The translations under genes were made by a program, and so were the position numbers. Source: Albula goreensis (taxonomy: Eukaryota > Chordata > Actinopteri > Albuliformes > Albulidae). From it: a stretch of 64,000 nucleotides of DNA. Each line of letters starts with the position of its first letter. Within the stretch, counting starts at the first letter, position 1. This document shows positions 28,501-42,400 of this stretch, in pieces. Where the stretch lies: positions 25,890,646 to 25,954,645 of the forward strand of contig CM040743.1 in the NCBI GenBank assembly GCA_022829145.1, written 5' to 3'. The notes beneath the pieces were generated by a model. The model was given only the letters and a program-made list of their open reading frames with translations. It searched no databases and was not told the DNA's origin.

Positions 28501-31500
28501 TCACTGCATAGTGCAGGCTCTTGAATTATGACCCTGAAAACCAGGTATTGCTTTATCCACCGCATCCTGGCAGCTGAAGGCGCCAGTGCCACCTAACTGA
28601 GCGGACAGGTGGTGTCTTTGTGGCTGCGCGGGTCTGCGGGGCCAGCTATGCCCCGCATTGCGCAAGCCTGGCGTGCACCTGCTTGGGCCTGTGACGCAGA
28701 CGCCACTTGAGATGGCCGCCCTGACAGCTGGCCACCGGTGGAAGTGCAAAGAGTCTGGAGACAGGGTGGCTCTGGGAATGCAGACGGTAACAGAACAGAG
28801 CCGGTGGGGGTCAAGAGCTCAGAGCCCCTTGGTATTTGACTGCAGAGCTTCCATGGCTGGTTCTGCTAGATCGCTATTTGGCCACTGCTCATACAGAGAG
28901 AATGTTATTTCAATGAGACGGCGCAAAAAAAAAACTGGTTCTGGGATACAAGTCTATTGGTCCTTGTAACAGCCACTTTCAGCGTTGTTTAACTGAAAAA
29001 CAAAACACTGTGGAGGACCAACACATCTGAAACTCAGTCAGTGTTCCGCACGATTCTGCACTGTACTATTTGTTTACAATGGAAACATGAATAATGCTTC
29101 CACCCTGGCCATAACTAATAAAAGCTCAAATCCTGCTTATAATATCTTACACAGATACACTGACAACAAAATCAATTACTTATTATCAATAATAATTTAA
29201 TCATGTCATAACATATTTTTACATGTGTAAATTACATGTGCCTGCTGCCTTTTTAAATGTGATTCAGATATGGATAGTTAGCATGAACTAGCTAGCGGGA
29301 CACTGATGCAGTCTGCAGAAGTAGGAAAACGGAGATGCCAAGTGAGTTCTGATGTGACTATAATGGGTCAAGGGTTAGGCATCACTTTAGAAATTCAGCA
29401 CAAATCCAAACTCTGATCTCGGTTAGCCCACAAACCCTGCAATGTCCACCTGCATGAATTTATTCAGCAAGTATGAGGCATTTGGCATGACCACAAACTA
29501 GACTGAAATGAGCCAGATTCTGCACGCTCAGGATTGCCCTTTTTGGCACAGCAGTCCACCACCCATGAGTAGCACTCAGCAGAACAGTATTTATTTCACA
29601 ACAATCCCTGTCACTGGAGCCGGAGAAGCAGTTTGGCATCAGCTGAAAATACTAGGCAGCACAGGGCTTGGTGAGCTTGGGGAATTTCCAAGCACAGGAA
29701 TATTGTCATTCAGTAGAATTCCATGGAAATCACTGCAATTCCATGGAAATCACTGCCAGGTTCTTCACAATGTAGACTTGTTCCTGTTTGGTTATATTTA
29801 TTTATTTATTTTTTAAATGAGAGTGGCAAAGCCACCCATCTTTTGTATTTTATCTTTATTCAGACAGAATGAAAGCTGGGAGGGTTACAAGGCGGAGGCA
29901 TAGATAGAAGGCCCAGAGCCAGAACTGAACCCCAGTCTCCCAGGCATCGATATGTGGGTGAGACAGCTGCTCAGCGGACTGAGCTATCTGGTCTCCCTGG
30001 GTTACATTTATGAATGCGTTTTTAACAGTTTTATTACATATTCTCAGTGTTCTTGAGGAATCTAGAGCATTACAGTTTTTTCAATCTTCAGTAGAAAATT
30101 TCCTGTTACCCAAGCCTTAGACTGTCATAAGAAGACTAGTCTAGTTTGTCACCTACTGTTATTGCCTTATTCCACAATCCATCGAAAACAAGCCTTAAGT
30201 AACAAACCCTCAGATATCGATGTGAATGTTTTATGAGCAAATATGGGTCAGACATAAACAACGTCCAACACGGACGATGACTGAAGAGCTACAAATCATC
30301 TTACCAGGGTAAATGTTCAATCAGGTTCCAATCATGACCTTGACCACTGACAAAGCACTGTGTGTCCTTATGTGTCCACTGTCACACATTAATACTGAAT
30401 AAACAAAGCTCAACAGCAAGGATGTTGTATTGAGCAGTCTGCAGTCTAAACATTGTTTAGCATCATCAGATCCGTCAGATCAGATGTCATCATTCAGTGT
30501 CTAAGTTGGTGGTGTTTACAATGGGAAAGTAATGTACAGCAGCCAAGCCCCAATAACAACTGCCAGGTTTGTGGTATCATGTTTCTAGGCCAAATATTAA
30601 TAGCTGTTTAGGTACCTTGAACAAACATGTCTACACATTAAATATAATTAGATCCCTTAAGCAAAGTTTGACAGCCGGTTTTATGACATGTTCAGAACAA
30701 GTTGAGAGGAAAAAAAAAAAGTTTATCTGCTAGAGATCCTACCTCCGAGATTTCATTATCATAACATTAAATTAATTAAATGCTGGCCTACATTATCTTC
30801 ATGTATAGCTGTATTACCTGTATTAGCACAGAATTAAATAAGATAAGCACTAACTGGAGACAATAAACACAAAGTGGAAAAATAATTTGTTAAATGTTGA
30901 CATTCCTGAAATTATTGCATGCATTCAAATCAATTTAAATTTGATAACAAAATGGAAATGGTTTCAAGTTTCCATCAATGCAATAAAATTCTCACAATAG
31001 TAATAGTTAGGGATTAAGGTTTACGATTGACATCATGACCACTTATGTTCTTTTGTGTCTAATTATGTTGGGGCTGTTTAAACTGCCAAGACATCCATTG
31101 TCCCTGTGTGAAGAGGCCCTTAAGTAAGACCAAGCCCTCCTCTGTGTAAAGACAACTGACCTGCATTAGCATCTGTCAATCTCGTCAACACTGCTGCATT
31201 CATGCTGCTTACCTCTAACATTCCACAGATTCCACTATAAGTAATCACTCTAAACAAAGCCCTTGTGTATCAGGAGTATTCCCTGTGCTGACATCTATTG
31301 CACTGAAGACATGTCCCTTCTGATAAGAGCACATAATGAGATCAGAGAAGAAAAAGATGGCTTTACCACCAATATCTGTGTTATGTCTCTGTTTCTGAAA
31401 ATATACCCAATAGTGGAAGCCATTTTTTGTAATGTTGCTCTTTTTTGTTTTATTGCACGACTGAAGCTGCTGCTTAGTCACAGCTGTGGACTTGAGTGGT

Positions 31501-34500
31501 CGCTGTTTCAACCAACCAGAGAGAACATGGGTGTGACCATGTATGTATCCAGATGCTCTAATGAGTTACAGTGGCATGTGTGAAGATCAATATGCAGTTG
31601 ACAGTTGGTCAGGCAGCGGAATGGCGAAAGATTCCATTTAAATGATGGGCTCTATCCCAGTTTGGAATTGCCTCTTCTTCTCCTCCAATCAGCAGCAGCA
31701 ATCTCTGACTCTGATGTGGGATCACTGTTGATGGTGCAATGCTATAATGTACCCTAAATGTTGCACTGAGCTTAACAACATTCAAACACAGGATTTCGAT
31801 ACATAATTAAAAGAACACATAGACAACAGCGTATCGGCGAAGTGCTCTGGCTGGAGGCAGCATGTTTCAACCCTGACAAGGGTCTGCCTGCCGGCGAAGG
31901 CTGCACTACGAAGAAACTGTAAACACTGCATGCTGACCACACCTGAACTGAGCAGCAGCTGTGTTTGTACTCGTGAACAAAACAATATTGAAAAAAACTC
32001 TCACCTTGGCACTATGCTCTGGCTGTACAATCATGAATTCAGTATGTCAGCACCACTTTAATGATTGTGGGACAACCTTCCCTTGTATGTTTGTTAGCTT
32101 AACACATAATGAAAAAGAAATGACACTCATACTGTTAAAAAATTGAACATCATTCATTTTACAAGACTTAAATATTTAGGAAAATAAAATTAAATTAAGC
32201 TTCATCCTATGGGAAAGGCTCATTGTCCCTTGTTTGACCCGATTAACATGGCTTCAAAGCCCCATACATAGTGTTTGCTGGTGTAGGCAACCATTATCCA
32301 ACACTCAGAGACCCAGATCTCTTTATTAGATTAGCCTGCATGTGTCAACTTCTTTTTTTGCGCCACAGAGGTCCTGTTCTGGTAAGCTTTCATGTTTGAC
32401 ACAGTTATTCGACAAACCCTTCAACAGTGCAATAGCCATCCATGGTGGTAACCTCAAGACAGAATAAATGCAGCAAAAATCATTATTTCAAGGAGTTTTA
32501 AGTTAAAACCTGGAAAGATCAGGGTAATGGAAAGAATCTTGATGTCAAAAAATGCATAGCTGGCAGGAATGGGGGAAAAAAAAACACCACAAACAATTTA
32601 ATATATAATATCAAAGTTATTTCAGAAACCTCAATAACATTTCCTGCATAGCTACCAAACTATTGTTCATTACTTCCAAAATCATGCCACAGTGCTCTGT
32701 GGCATGACCAGAAGTTCTATGTTCAGAGTGAATTGTTTTAAAAACTGGATTTTATGAAGCTCTACTTGCTTTATACTTTATCCAAGATACTGTGTTTATT
32801 TTGGGAAGTGGTTTACTGGCTGTTTATTCACATTAATGAAACTGCTCGGCTGGGCCGTCTCATTTAATTAGGCTTAAATTACCCGAAACCTCCAGTGGTT
32901 TACAGCATGGTAAAAAAGAACACAATGCAGAGAAGGGCTGTCGAAGCCCTGACTGAAATCCATGTTAAAAAGGCCACTTAAAAATGGTGTCATCCAGAAT
33001 TACCCTTCTCTTTTCATCAATTCAACTGGGCTCTAAAATAATAGAGAGAGAGGGGAAAAAATAGGTCAGATCCACTTATCCGCACTACAGTGTGGCGGTG
33101 TTCCAGAGAGTGGTGATGGATTTCCAATCAGATTTTGGTGTTGGATTATGCTGTTGCTGAGGATGGCATGGAAGTGGGGAGGGGCAGTGAAGTCACAGAT
33201 TTGACAAGGATGGGCCAAATTGCATCACACATCAGACCTGGCCTGTAGACCCCTGCAGTATGTGGGCGAGGTTCTGATAAACTAAAGTGGGAAAGCCTAT
33301 AGGGCTATCATCAAACTGAACCACCGCCGATGGTCACATTGAGAAATCTGCCACAATGCTCTGATACAAAGTGTAATTTATCCCAAGAGCGCCAGAAACA
33401 AACACCTTTGTACCATTATTAGAGAATGCAAGTGGGAAGATCTAAATTTTGTCTGTAGATCTATCTGTGTTTACAGTAATTTAGCCAATGTTTAGCACAC
33501 ACAGATTACTGGGGACAACATTCCAGTTTCTGTTTGTGCTCACCATCGACCAAGTTCTCTGATCATTAGATCCCATTAACTGAATCTTCTGCTACATAAT
33601 GCAAGTAACAATAAATGCTGCGTAGACAAAGTTCTGTACAGGCACTGAAAGAAACCCCTTAGGGGTTTTTTTTATTCCTATCGGTGCTGAGGTGCTGCGA
33701 AAAAGTGATCCGGCATTTACAGTCGAGTGAACAGCATTCAAAGGAACATCTTCTGGGTCTCCCAGACAACTGGTCAAATACACTGGGAGGGGATTTATTT
33801 TCATAAACATTTACTACGCTGGAGTGAACTGCAATCCAATCATAAACAGATCAGGGTGGCAAGGCAGGTTGCACATGGGCAGAGGGCCAAATCTCTGCAG
33901 TTATGTCCAAAATGTCCGCACAAGTCTCACATGTTCCTACTTGCCACCCCTCCCTGCTGACACAACAGAAACTTTGCAAGATCCAAAAATCGTTCCTCGT
34001 GTTTTCTTAACTCCATTTCCCATGAAGAAAATGCATTTTAATCCCATCGTGAACAAGGATACGACAACCCCACAACCCTGGGCTGTGGGTGGTTGTCAGT
34101 TAGCTGGTCACCTCTGGGCCCCTCACTGGGCCTTATTACCCATGAAGCCATGGTCTTTCTAGTGATAAGTCTCAAGCAGCTCATTCTCGACTGCAGATGG
34201 CTGACATAGTGATATTTTCACTGCAGTACTGGGAGGTCTTTGGTGCACATTGCGATCAATATATTTCCTTGCTACCTAATTTCATAACTAGGCTACTATA
34301 GAATTTGGCAGTATCACTTCATAAGAATAAAGATTTACAGCTGCATGGATGGCCCTGTTCCAACAAATGAATCGCTCAGGGTACTTGGATTGCACTGTGT
34401 GGGAGGCTACTGGCTGCACACTGTTTTTTTTCTTTTATCCTTACACAACTCCCCCACCCACAGAAACCTGTTTGTGGGATAGAATTCTTTGAGTTAGTAA

Positions 34501-36451
34501 GGCATGGGACTTTGCGGTAATTAGCAAGCTGCCTTTCATTCTATTACCATGTAAATGAATTCAATATCAGGTCAAATTAAAAAAAAAAACAAGTTTATTC
34601 CTATGCATTCAAGGTCACAGCATATGCTGCCTTCTGTAGAGAAAAACAGCAGCTTGCTGTCACTGTGAGAGTCTCACACATTAAATTAAATGAGACGGAT
34701 ACCTTTCACACTCTCCAATCCAGGTGCAATGCAGTCAAAACAGGCTACCTCTTACCAAGCTTGGAAGGAAACCAAAAGCTTGATTTCCTATAGCTCAAAG
34801 ATAAACCCTGAAAATTAAACCACGGGACTGAAATGGAGCACGAGACAGATTCTACCAATCAGAGGCTCTCGTAATCAAAACCAGTACCTGAAATTCATGT
34901 CAAAGAGAAAACAGGATTAGAAATCCAAACACAGACACCAATCCGACAGCACAGAAGGCCTGCATAAATTCAAGCCCAAACTGAAAATCCAAAGATGGAT
35001 GATGGAAAAGCTTGGTGTCTTGGGTTTTATGAGGGAAGGTCTTTAAAGCTCTGAGAGCCAGATTGTGATTTAGCTTGCACCAAATGAAAGGACTGGGAGA
35101 GGAAAGCAGGCTGACGTCTGAGTAAAGTCAGGGTGTCTGTGCCCAAGAGAGCACCATCTAGGGAAGGCGGCCAGCCACCATCTGCCACCTCATTTGTCTG
35201 AGCTTCATTTAGGGACAAAAGCCAGTTTGAGCACATTCAAATATGATGAGCTACGCTGCCATGCTTACACGGAAGTGCAGGAGGTGTGTAAATGCTCCAA
35301 TGTATTTCTTTTCCATCCGTCATGGACTCAGACGGGTCAGCAGCACACTTTTGCTGCTACTCAAGGTCCAGCCTTCACCCTAACATTTATTCTAATGCGC
35401 TTAATTAGAATGTCTTCGCTTTACTTTATAGAAACAAACACCTCCAATTGCTATGAGCTGACGAACAAAAGGTGATATTGTGGGGTATATGAAAGTCTTG
35501 CTTGCTTGAAGAGCTGTAATTCACGCTTGGCTGCAGCAGGCTGGGAGCTGACTAATGAAATGCAATTCACCAACCCCGAGGAGAACAACACCCATGAATC
35601 AAAACACAATCATCCTACACCATTTAGGGATAGAAAATGCAGCCAATTACAAAATTAAAAACCTGAAAAGCTACATTTGGTTCATACCCACAGAAGAAAT
35701 TAAATAAAAACAAAAAAACATACTTGCCAATAACTTGGACTTGCCACCCTGAACTGGAGTTGCACCAGTTCAATATAGAGCCTCATAAAAAGTTGAATCA
35801 TGCACAAACCAACAAAACAAGTCTTAATTATGTCCAATCACCATGCACCACCCTTTCAGTTCATGTGTTGACATACATACATTGGTACACACTGGGTAAT
35901 TGTGCACTAGGGATGGAACTCAAATTAAGGATTGGAAATCAGTGTTTTCCGCCATGTATGAGAAAATATTCAAGCTATATAATGGAAGGTATTGGGATTG
36001 TCAATGTTTCGAAAGAACTGAATCTCAGTTACAAGAAAAAGGAAACAAACCAGTCCTCCCTGAACTAAGATCAACAAGAATGAGTCAAGCCCAATCGGGG
36101 TGCTGACAAAAGCCAGTGAGAGGGAAACAAACTGTGACGCCACACTTCCATCTCCTGTTGCCACGGCCACCATTTCAGTCCTCCTACTGCTATTTTTGCA
36201 CACTCCATTAACACTGCATTTACAGTGGATAGAGGGCTTTTCAGAGGGTGTGATGAGAGCGGGGTTTTTTCTGATGTTTCCAAATGAGATCCGCCCCTTC
36301 AGATACAAAATGCATCACTACAGCGTATAAACCAGAATATCTCCCATCTTTCAACTGTTTCATACAACACCTGCTCAGACCTCATGGAAGCTCACTGTGA
36401 CTGAGGCGCCTTTACACTGCAGACTACTAGGGCTACACAATATACAGGTTG

Positions 36452-36483
<32 letters not shown>

Positions 36484-39400
36484 ACCATAAAAACTTGCAT
36501 GATAAACACACTGCAGAACACTGCGATATCTACCTTTATATAACCTATAGCTATACGACAACATACACTCATAGCCACTACTTTCTCTGATATGTATGAT
36601 GTAGTTCACTCGCTGAATGCGAATGTATATTTGGCTAATCAGATGGAAATGTCATCGTTAGGCTCCTTCTGAGACACAAACAGTCCCCACTGCATCTTCC
36701 GTGCAAATGGAGCAAGCCATTGGAGCAGAACTGAAGAGCTACTTGCTGTCCCCCAATCATTGACAGTGAGGATACTCAGGGTTTGTGGAGACTACACCAG
36801 GTAATCCCACAAAGCTGAGCAACAAGTTATAAAATATCTGTGTGTATGACACTAGTCTGCCATCAGAAAGGCTTTGTAGCATACCAGGGAATGTTGTAAT
36901 GTAACAATTCATGTTTAAAACCTAGCAAAGTTAACATGTTGGTTTTCTTGGCTAAGAACCTGTAAGGTAATTTCTATACATGTAAAAATAGAAATTTAAG
37001 TTGCTGTTCACATTTTTAAACAATCCATTTTTTAGAGTGTAGGAAAACAGCATTATGAAATGTTATAAATTCCATTTTATTTAATGCATATTTTATGTTA
37101 ATTTATGGATGTTGAAATTAATTTGTTTCAATTCAATATTCATTGTCTGGGTTTATTTTAGCGGTATAAAACAGAACTGCATTAACTTCAGTTTCTACTT
37201 ATAGTGAGCCAAGTCATTATCGCAATATTCAACAATGGTATCACAGATCACAAATTTTCCCTCATATCATGCAGACCTACAGTCTATCGAGTCCATTTAC
37301 AGCAGGCAGACTTGCAGTGCAGAGGACAGGATGTCGAGACTGGCCGCCCGCACTCTGTTTTCCTTCGGCGTTCCCGGCCTGTGCCAAGAGTGCAGAGCCT
37401 CTGCAGGGGGAGCTGGTAGCCTGCAGCCCCCACAGTGGGTCTGAAATAACACAACCCCCAACCCCCCATCCCATGCTTCCTCCCTCCCACTGCAGAGGCT
37501 TCGTCTGCTCCCCCAGTTCGCTACATGCACTTCGGCTCTGCTGTTCATTTTAACGCTACAGCGGATGGGCAAATGGACCAGATTGGAAGTGACCACAAAG
37601 AGCCCGCTGTTAAGTACAGTAGCCTGATACCACCAACTTAAGACTGCTTTATTCACAACAGGGTGTGATGCACTCAGAGTGCTAGGGCACATACAAAATC
37701 AACCTTATTCTTTTCCACACATAGAAAAGAGTGATACTCAATAGAAATATCTTAAACGCTAGATATGCAGAAAATATACATCTTTACAACTGTTTGGTAA
37801 GCACATTGAAAGCTCTAATTGTATTTCAATGTAAAAATGAGCAAATGTAGTAGTTTTTTTGTGGTTCCGTAAATTATTCTGAGCAAATAGACAATGTACT
37901 GCTTTCAATCTCTCAGCCCTTTTGGACAGAAACAAATGTGTACCTCCCTGTGCTGTCACTGCTTTTTCCTCATAAAGAATAGTTATTGATCAATGAAATG
38001 CATAAATACAGTCTCTGAATGCTTAGGTCAGCAGATCTAGCCGACGCTTTGTAATGCTGAGTTGGTCTGTGTCTCACTGCGAGGAATATAAATGTATATC
38101 CATTTTTAGCACAATCTTCATGTTAATATGCAGGAGGCAAGCAAATTCACAGTACAGTCTGTGGACTGGAGGGAGACCATAATGAAGTGACACTGAGTGC
38201 AATCAGCTTCAACTGCAACAAAAAAAACAAGGATGGAAAGAGATTTGGTATGAAAGCAGCACTTAGCTTTTAAATAAACATGTCAAACAAATGAAGTACA
38301 TCACAACAAACTGAATCTTGCATATATACAGTTATTTTTTATATGAATGAGAGAGCAGAAGGGGAAAAAATCAGCAATAATGTACATTCTCTCGATAGTG
38401 CACTTGCAGGATTGATATGGCTTGTCCGATCTTAACCTTACTTCATTCATCTCTATGTGCTCCCATTTTGAAAGGAACGAAAGCTTCTTTGGACTTCTGG
38501 TTCATGTATCCTGGTGCTCTAATTTCAGTTAAACACAGGTTAAATACATCAGATTTTTTCTGGCTTGTCAAATACAGTCTGGGACACAGCATGATATGCA
38601 GGGCTTCAGAGCAGTCTCCCAACCACATTTAACCATTTAATCAGATCTAGAGAAATTGACCTGATTTAATAATTAATGTTCTGGTGGTAAACAAGTCATG
38701 TGGAGTTATGGAGGAGAAACAGCTTCATCACTTGCATCACGCCAAAGTAAACAGGATGGTGACTGGAAGAAGAATGTTTTTGGACCAGGAGAGCAATGAG
38801 AGAGTTTGTCAAAAGTATAAATAAAACAAAGCTAAACAGGAGGAATGACAGCTAAGCGAAAAAGAAGATATGGCTAAGACTGGCCCTCAGACTTAAGAAA
38901 CTATTCATTAAAAGGCAAACTACTGAACACAAACAAGAACACTTTTTTGGGAAAGGGGTCAAAAAAAGTTTTCGATGTGAGTGAGTGTTTCCAGATTTTG
39001 ACATTTGTCTCGCTGACTCCCAAAAGCAATGCTGATCAGAAAAACACCTGTGCTGAGAATGCCCCTTAAGATTCCAGCACAGCACCTTAATAATGATGTC
39101 CCTGCAGGAACTCAATACAAAACATATAACAACAGGAAATACTGCTGAATGGATCGTTACAAGGTTATGCGTTTTGAACCTCCAGGCTGATAGGACTGCA
39201 CTCTGCTGATTCCACAGAACAATGTCCCAAATGAATAATTGAAATAACAATAGTTTAAATGGTTAAAGATAGATATTGTTTGCCAAAACTAAACAAAGTG
39301 CAAAAGCAGTGTGTGGAAGAGAATGCAGTGGATGTTTCTGGGAGACAAATGCACAAATTTGTTTTAATTTTAATTTAGGAACATACCAGACAAACATAAA

Positions 39401-42400
39401 CATTATTTATGGAATGGAAAAACACAAAGACAATGCCTTTGTCATGTTGTTTCTTTTTTCACTGAGGTCACACTAGGCCTTAATAGTTTATGTTCATTTT
39501 GATGACCTTTTGATATGTAACCTCATGTTTGCTGACATCCAAAAAAAAATTCAAGCATGTGCATGAAAACACTTGGTTATGGTCTGACTTTCAGAACAGT
39601 AATTGTGAATGGTGTCCTGTTATATCCTTCCAGGGAGAACTTCATAGAGCCACATTCAGCATGGAAAGCCACACCTCAAGCCTTACAGTTGCCCAGCCTT
39701 TCCCACAGGCTTAGCATAGTCTATTATTTGACCCTCACTACTGAAATCTTTAGCTACAAGCTAAAAGCAGAGAACCAGCCTTTGACAGCAGACCCCATAA
39801 ATACAGACTCTCTTTGTGATGGGTTAAAAAAAAAAACACATGAGGAAAAGTCCCCCTTTTACTCTTTTTGCAAATAAATCTATTTTATGTGCTTCATGTG
39901 GCTTTTTATTAGCACATCTTTCCCCCTGGTTGTTTTGACACACATACAGCATGTAAAGTATACCCCTGGTGCTCGATAAGACTTGCCCTGGAAGCTCCTG
40001 AGATATGATGTTCCGGCCATTCTAGAACTGAGCAGGGGGGAACCGGCCTGGGGCGGCCATCTGCAGCACAGCACTTTCACACCTGCCCCTCTTCTGTGCC
40101 TGTCTGTCTGCCTGTCCGTCTGCTTTACTGTTCCCTCCAACCACATGACCACGTAATCCGCTGCCACAATGATTTCACATAATCCCACTTTAATAACAGT
40201 AAGGAATTAAATAAAAGGGCTTCTGAGAATTTTCATACTCATTCACAAGCCAATATTTATATATTTATCTTTAAACAGAGTTTAACAGAGCTTCGGTAAT
40301 ACTGTGGTCATACCTGAGAAATAGGGTGGATAGCCTTCAGTTATATTACCTTGCATATACAAATGGAGGCTAGCTACCCTTGGGCATCATTTCTCTAATA
40401 TTTAAAACAAAGGGCAGCTCAGCCTTTGGTAACCTTACTCTCACATCAAAAAAAAAAAAAAAAAAAAAAAAACAGAACAGCTAACCTCTGCAAACATTAA
40501 CATTTGTGAAATAAGCATTAAAAAAGGACAAAAACAGGTTTCACTTCTGCCAGAGGGGTGCCATGGTGACTGCCTTTACATAATGGCTAACCAACCAGAG
40601 CTGGCCCTGTAGGCCTGGATATGGAATCTATCCTACTGATACTGATGGTTGAAGGTGTCTGGTTTGAGCAGCACAGGCAACAGACTCTAATAAGAAGTGG
40701 TGTCTGGTTGAAGCTGCAATGTATGTCTGTAGCCCTCAGCTACACATTCACTTCAAAACAAGAGACTTAAGCCAATGACTGCGTGCAAAGATCCATACAG
40801 GAAGTTGACTTTACTTGATTCTTTGCAATTTGTCATGAAAACCATGTCAAAAGGTTGTCAAAAAAGCAATTAACACTTGATTATATAAAAAGCTTCTTGT
40901 GGGAGGTTCTGAAGCTTAAAGACATGTTCTGGCAAGTATATCCCACCAGGCACTGCTCCGAGGGAAAAGTAAATACATTATTAGAAAAAGAAAAATACAG
41001 GTACTCCATGTCTTAAATATTAAAGAAACATTATCCCCTAAAGCAAAGAGGGGGTGAAAACAATACTACCACAAATGAACTGGTGTGAATAATACACTTT
41101 CCCAGTCTTTGAAAGGGGAGTATAACAAGGAAGACCAGCAATGACAGTGGTCTACAGAGAATTTACACAAAACAGGCTGACACAGAAGGCAGCCTCTTTA
41201 CTTTTGTGTCTGTGTGTATGTACGCACATGTTTTTGTGTATGCCCGTTTCTACAGTGATCCATGGTATAGTTGACTTGGGTTCACTGCAGTTTAAACACC
41301 ATTGCAGTTGCCATGGCCATGGCACAAGAGGCAAGGTTATACCCTGGAGATGAGACATGAGACAGTGAAACCTGTCACCTTGTTACACAAGCTCGCGGAA
41401 ATCTAAGACGCAATTTGAAAAGAAGCCCAGTGCTGTGTTTGGAGGAACAACGCCCAGGTGGAGCAGCACAAAAACAAAACAAAAACCAAGCAAAACATGA
41501 CATAACAAAGCAAAAGCAAAGCAAGGGTAGAAGGAAGACATTATTGGGTTCCTTTGCAAAGCCATGTGATTAGAAAGCTTGTGGTCACCCTTGCTACCTC
41601 CGCCATGGGGCTGTCCTTGCTAAGGGCCCACACCCTGAACACACACAGCCAGTGTAATAAAAAAGGGGTGAAAAAAGGAAGGCGTGGTACTCTTTTAGAT
41701 GAGCACCACTGCAAAGTCTACACATGCTGCCATTTCTTCTGGGCTTGATTACACCCAAAGCAGCTTTAAATCCAAACTGGAATCCTATTTTCTGCCATGT
41801 CACAGACAAAATGAGACTAAGACAATGGACAACATTTCAACAGGAGTATAAATAAAGGCATATTTCGAGATGGTTCTTGAATCATTTTTGTGTCCTTGGG
41901 TGTTTTTCTTCCCATCCACCCCTAACATTTTTAGATTTTGTCGGGGTTTTTAGTTTATTTTCTTTTCTTTTTGTTCTAACACACCCTGCAGGAACTGCTT
42001 GGGAAATTTCATTGTTTAGCTGGAGTAGACATGATGAAAACAAGGCTCTTTGCCACACACTAAGATTTAAAAGAAAAATATCCCTCCTAAACAGCTGTGA
42101 TGCAGCTCCAATGACAAGGGGAATGAAAGATCACACGCACACGTTGTGATTAAGGTAGCAAACAACTGTCTTTAGTGGGAGGAGATCACGCTTTATGAGA
42201 ATCACTATATTGTTTTAGCCACTAGTCATAAAACCTTACAGTGAGGGGCGGAAAAAAGAAGGAAAAAATTGCTTAAAATTTTTTTTTCCTGCTTCAGTCC
42301 TCCAAAAAAGACCCTGAGGTTTTCAGCATATAAAACTCGAGTCCTGCACAAAGCCTACACAGCCAATTAGGGTTGAGAACCACAACATTGCTGAGATTTC

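Noticed and set aside
37269..37553. GC-rich segment with ADLQSIESIYSRQTCSAEDR-like frame, possible LINE scrap
   Set aside because: I could not align it to a LINE domain with confidence and it has frame-independent composition bias.
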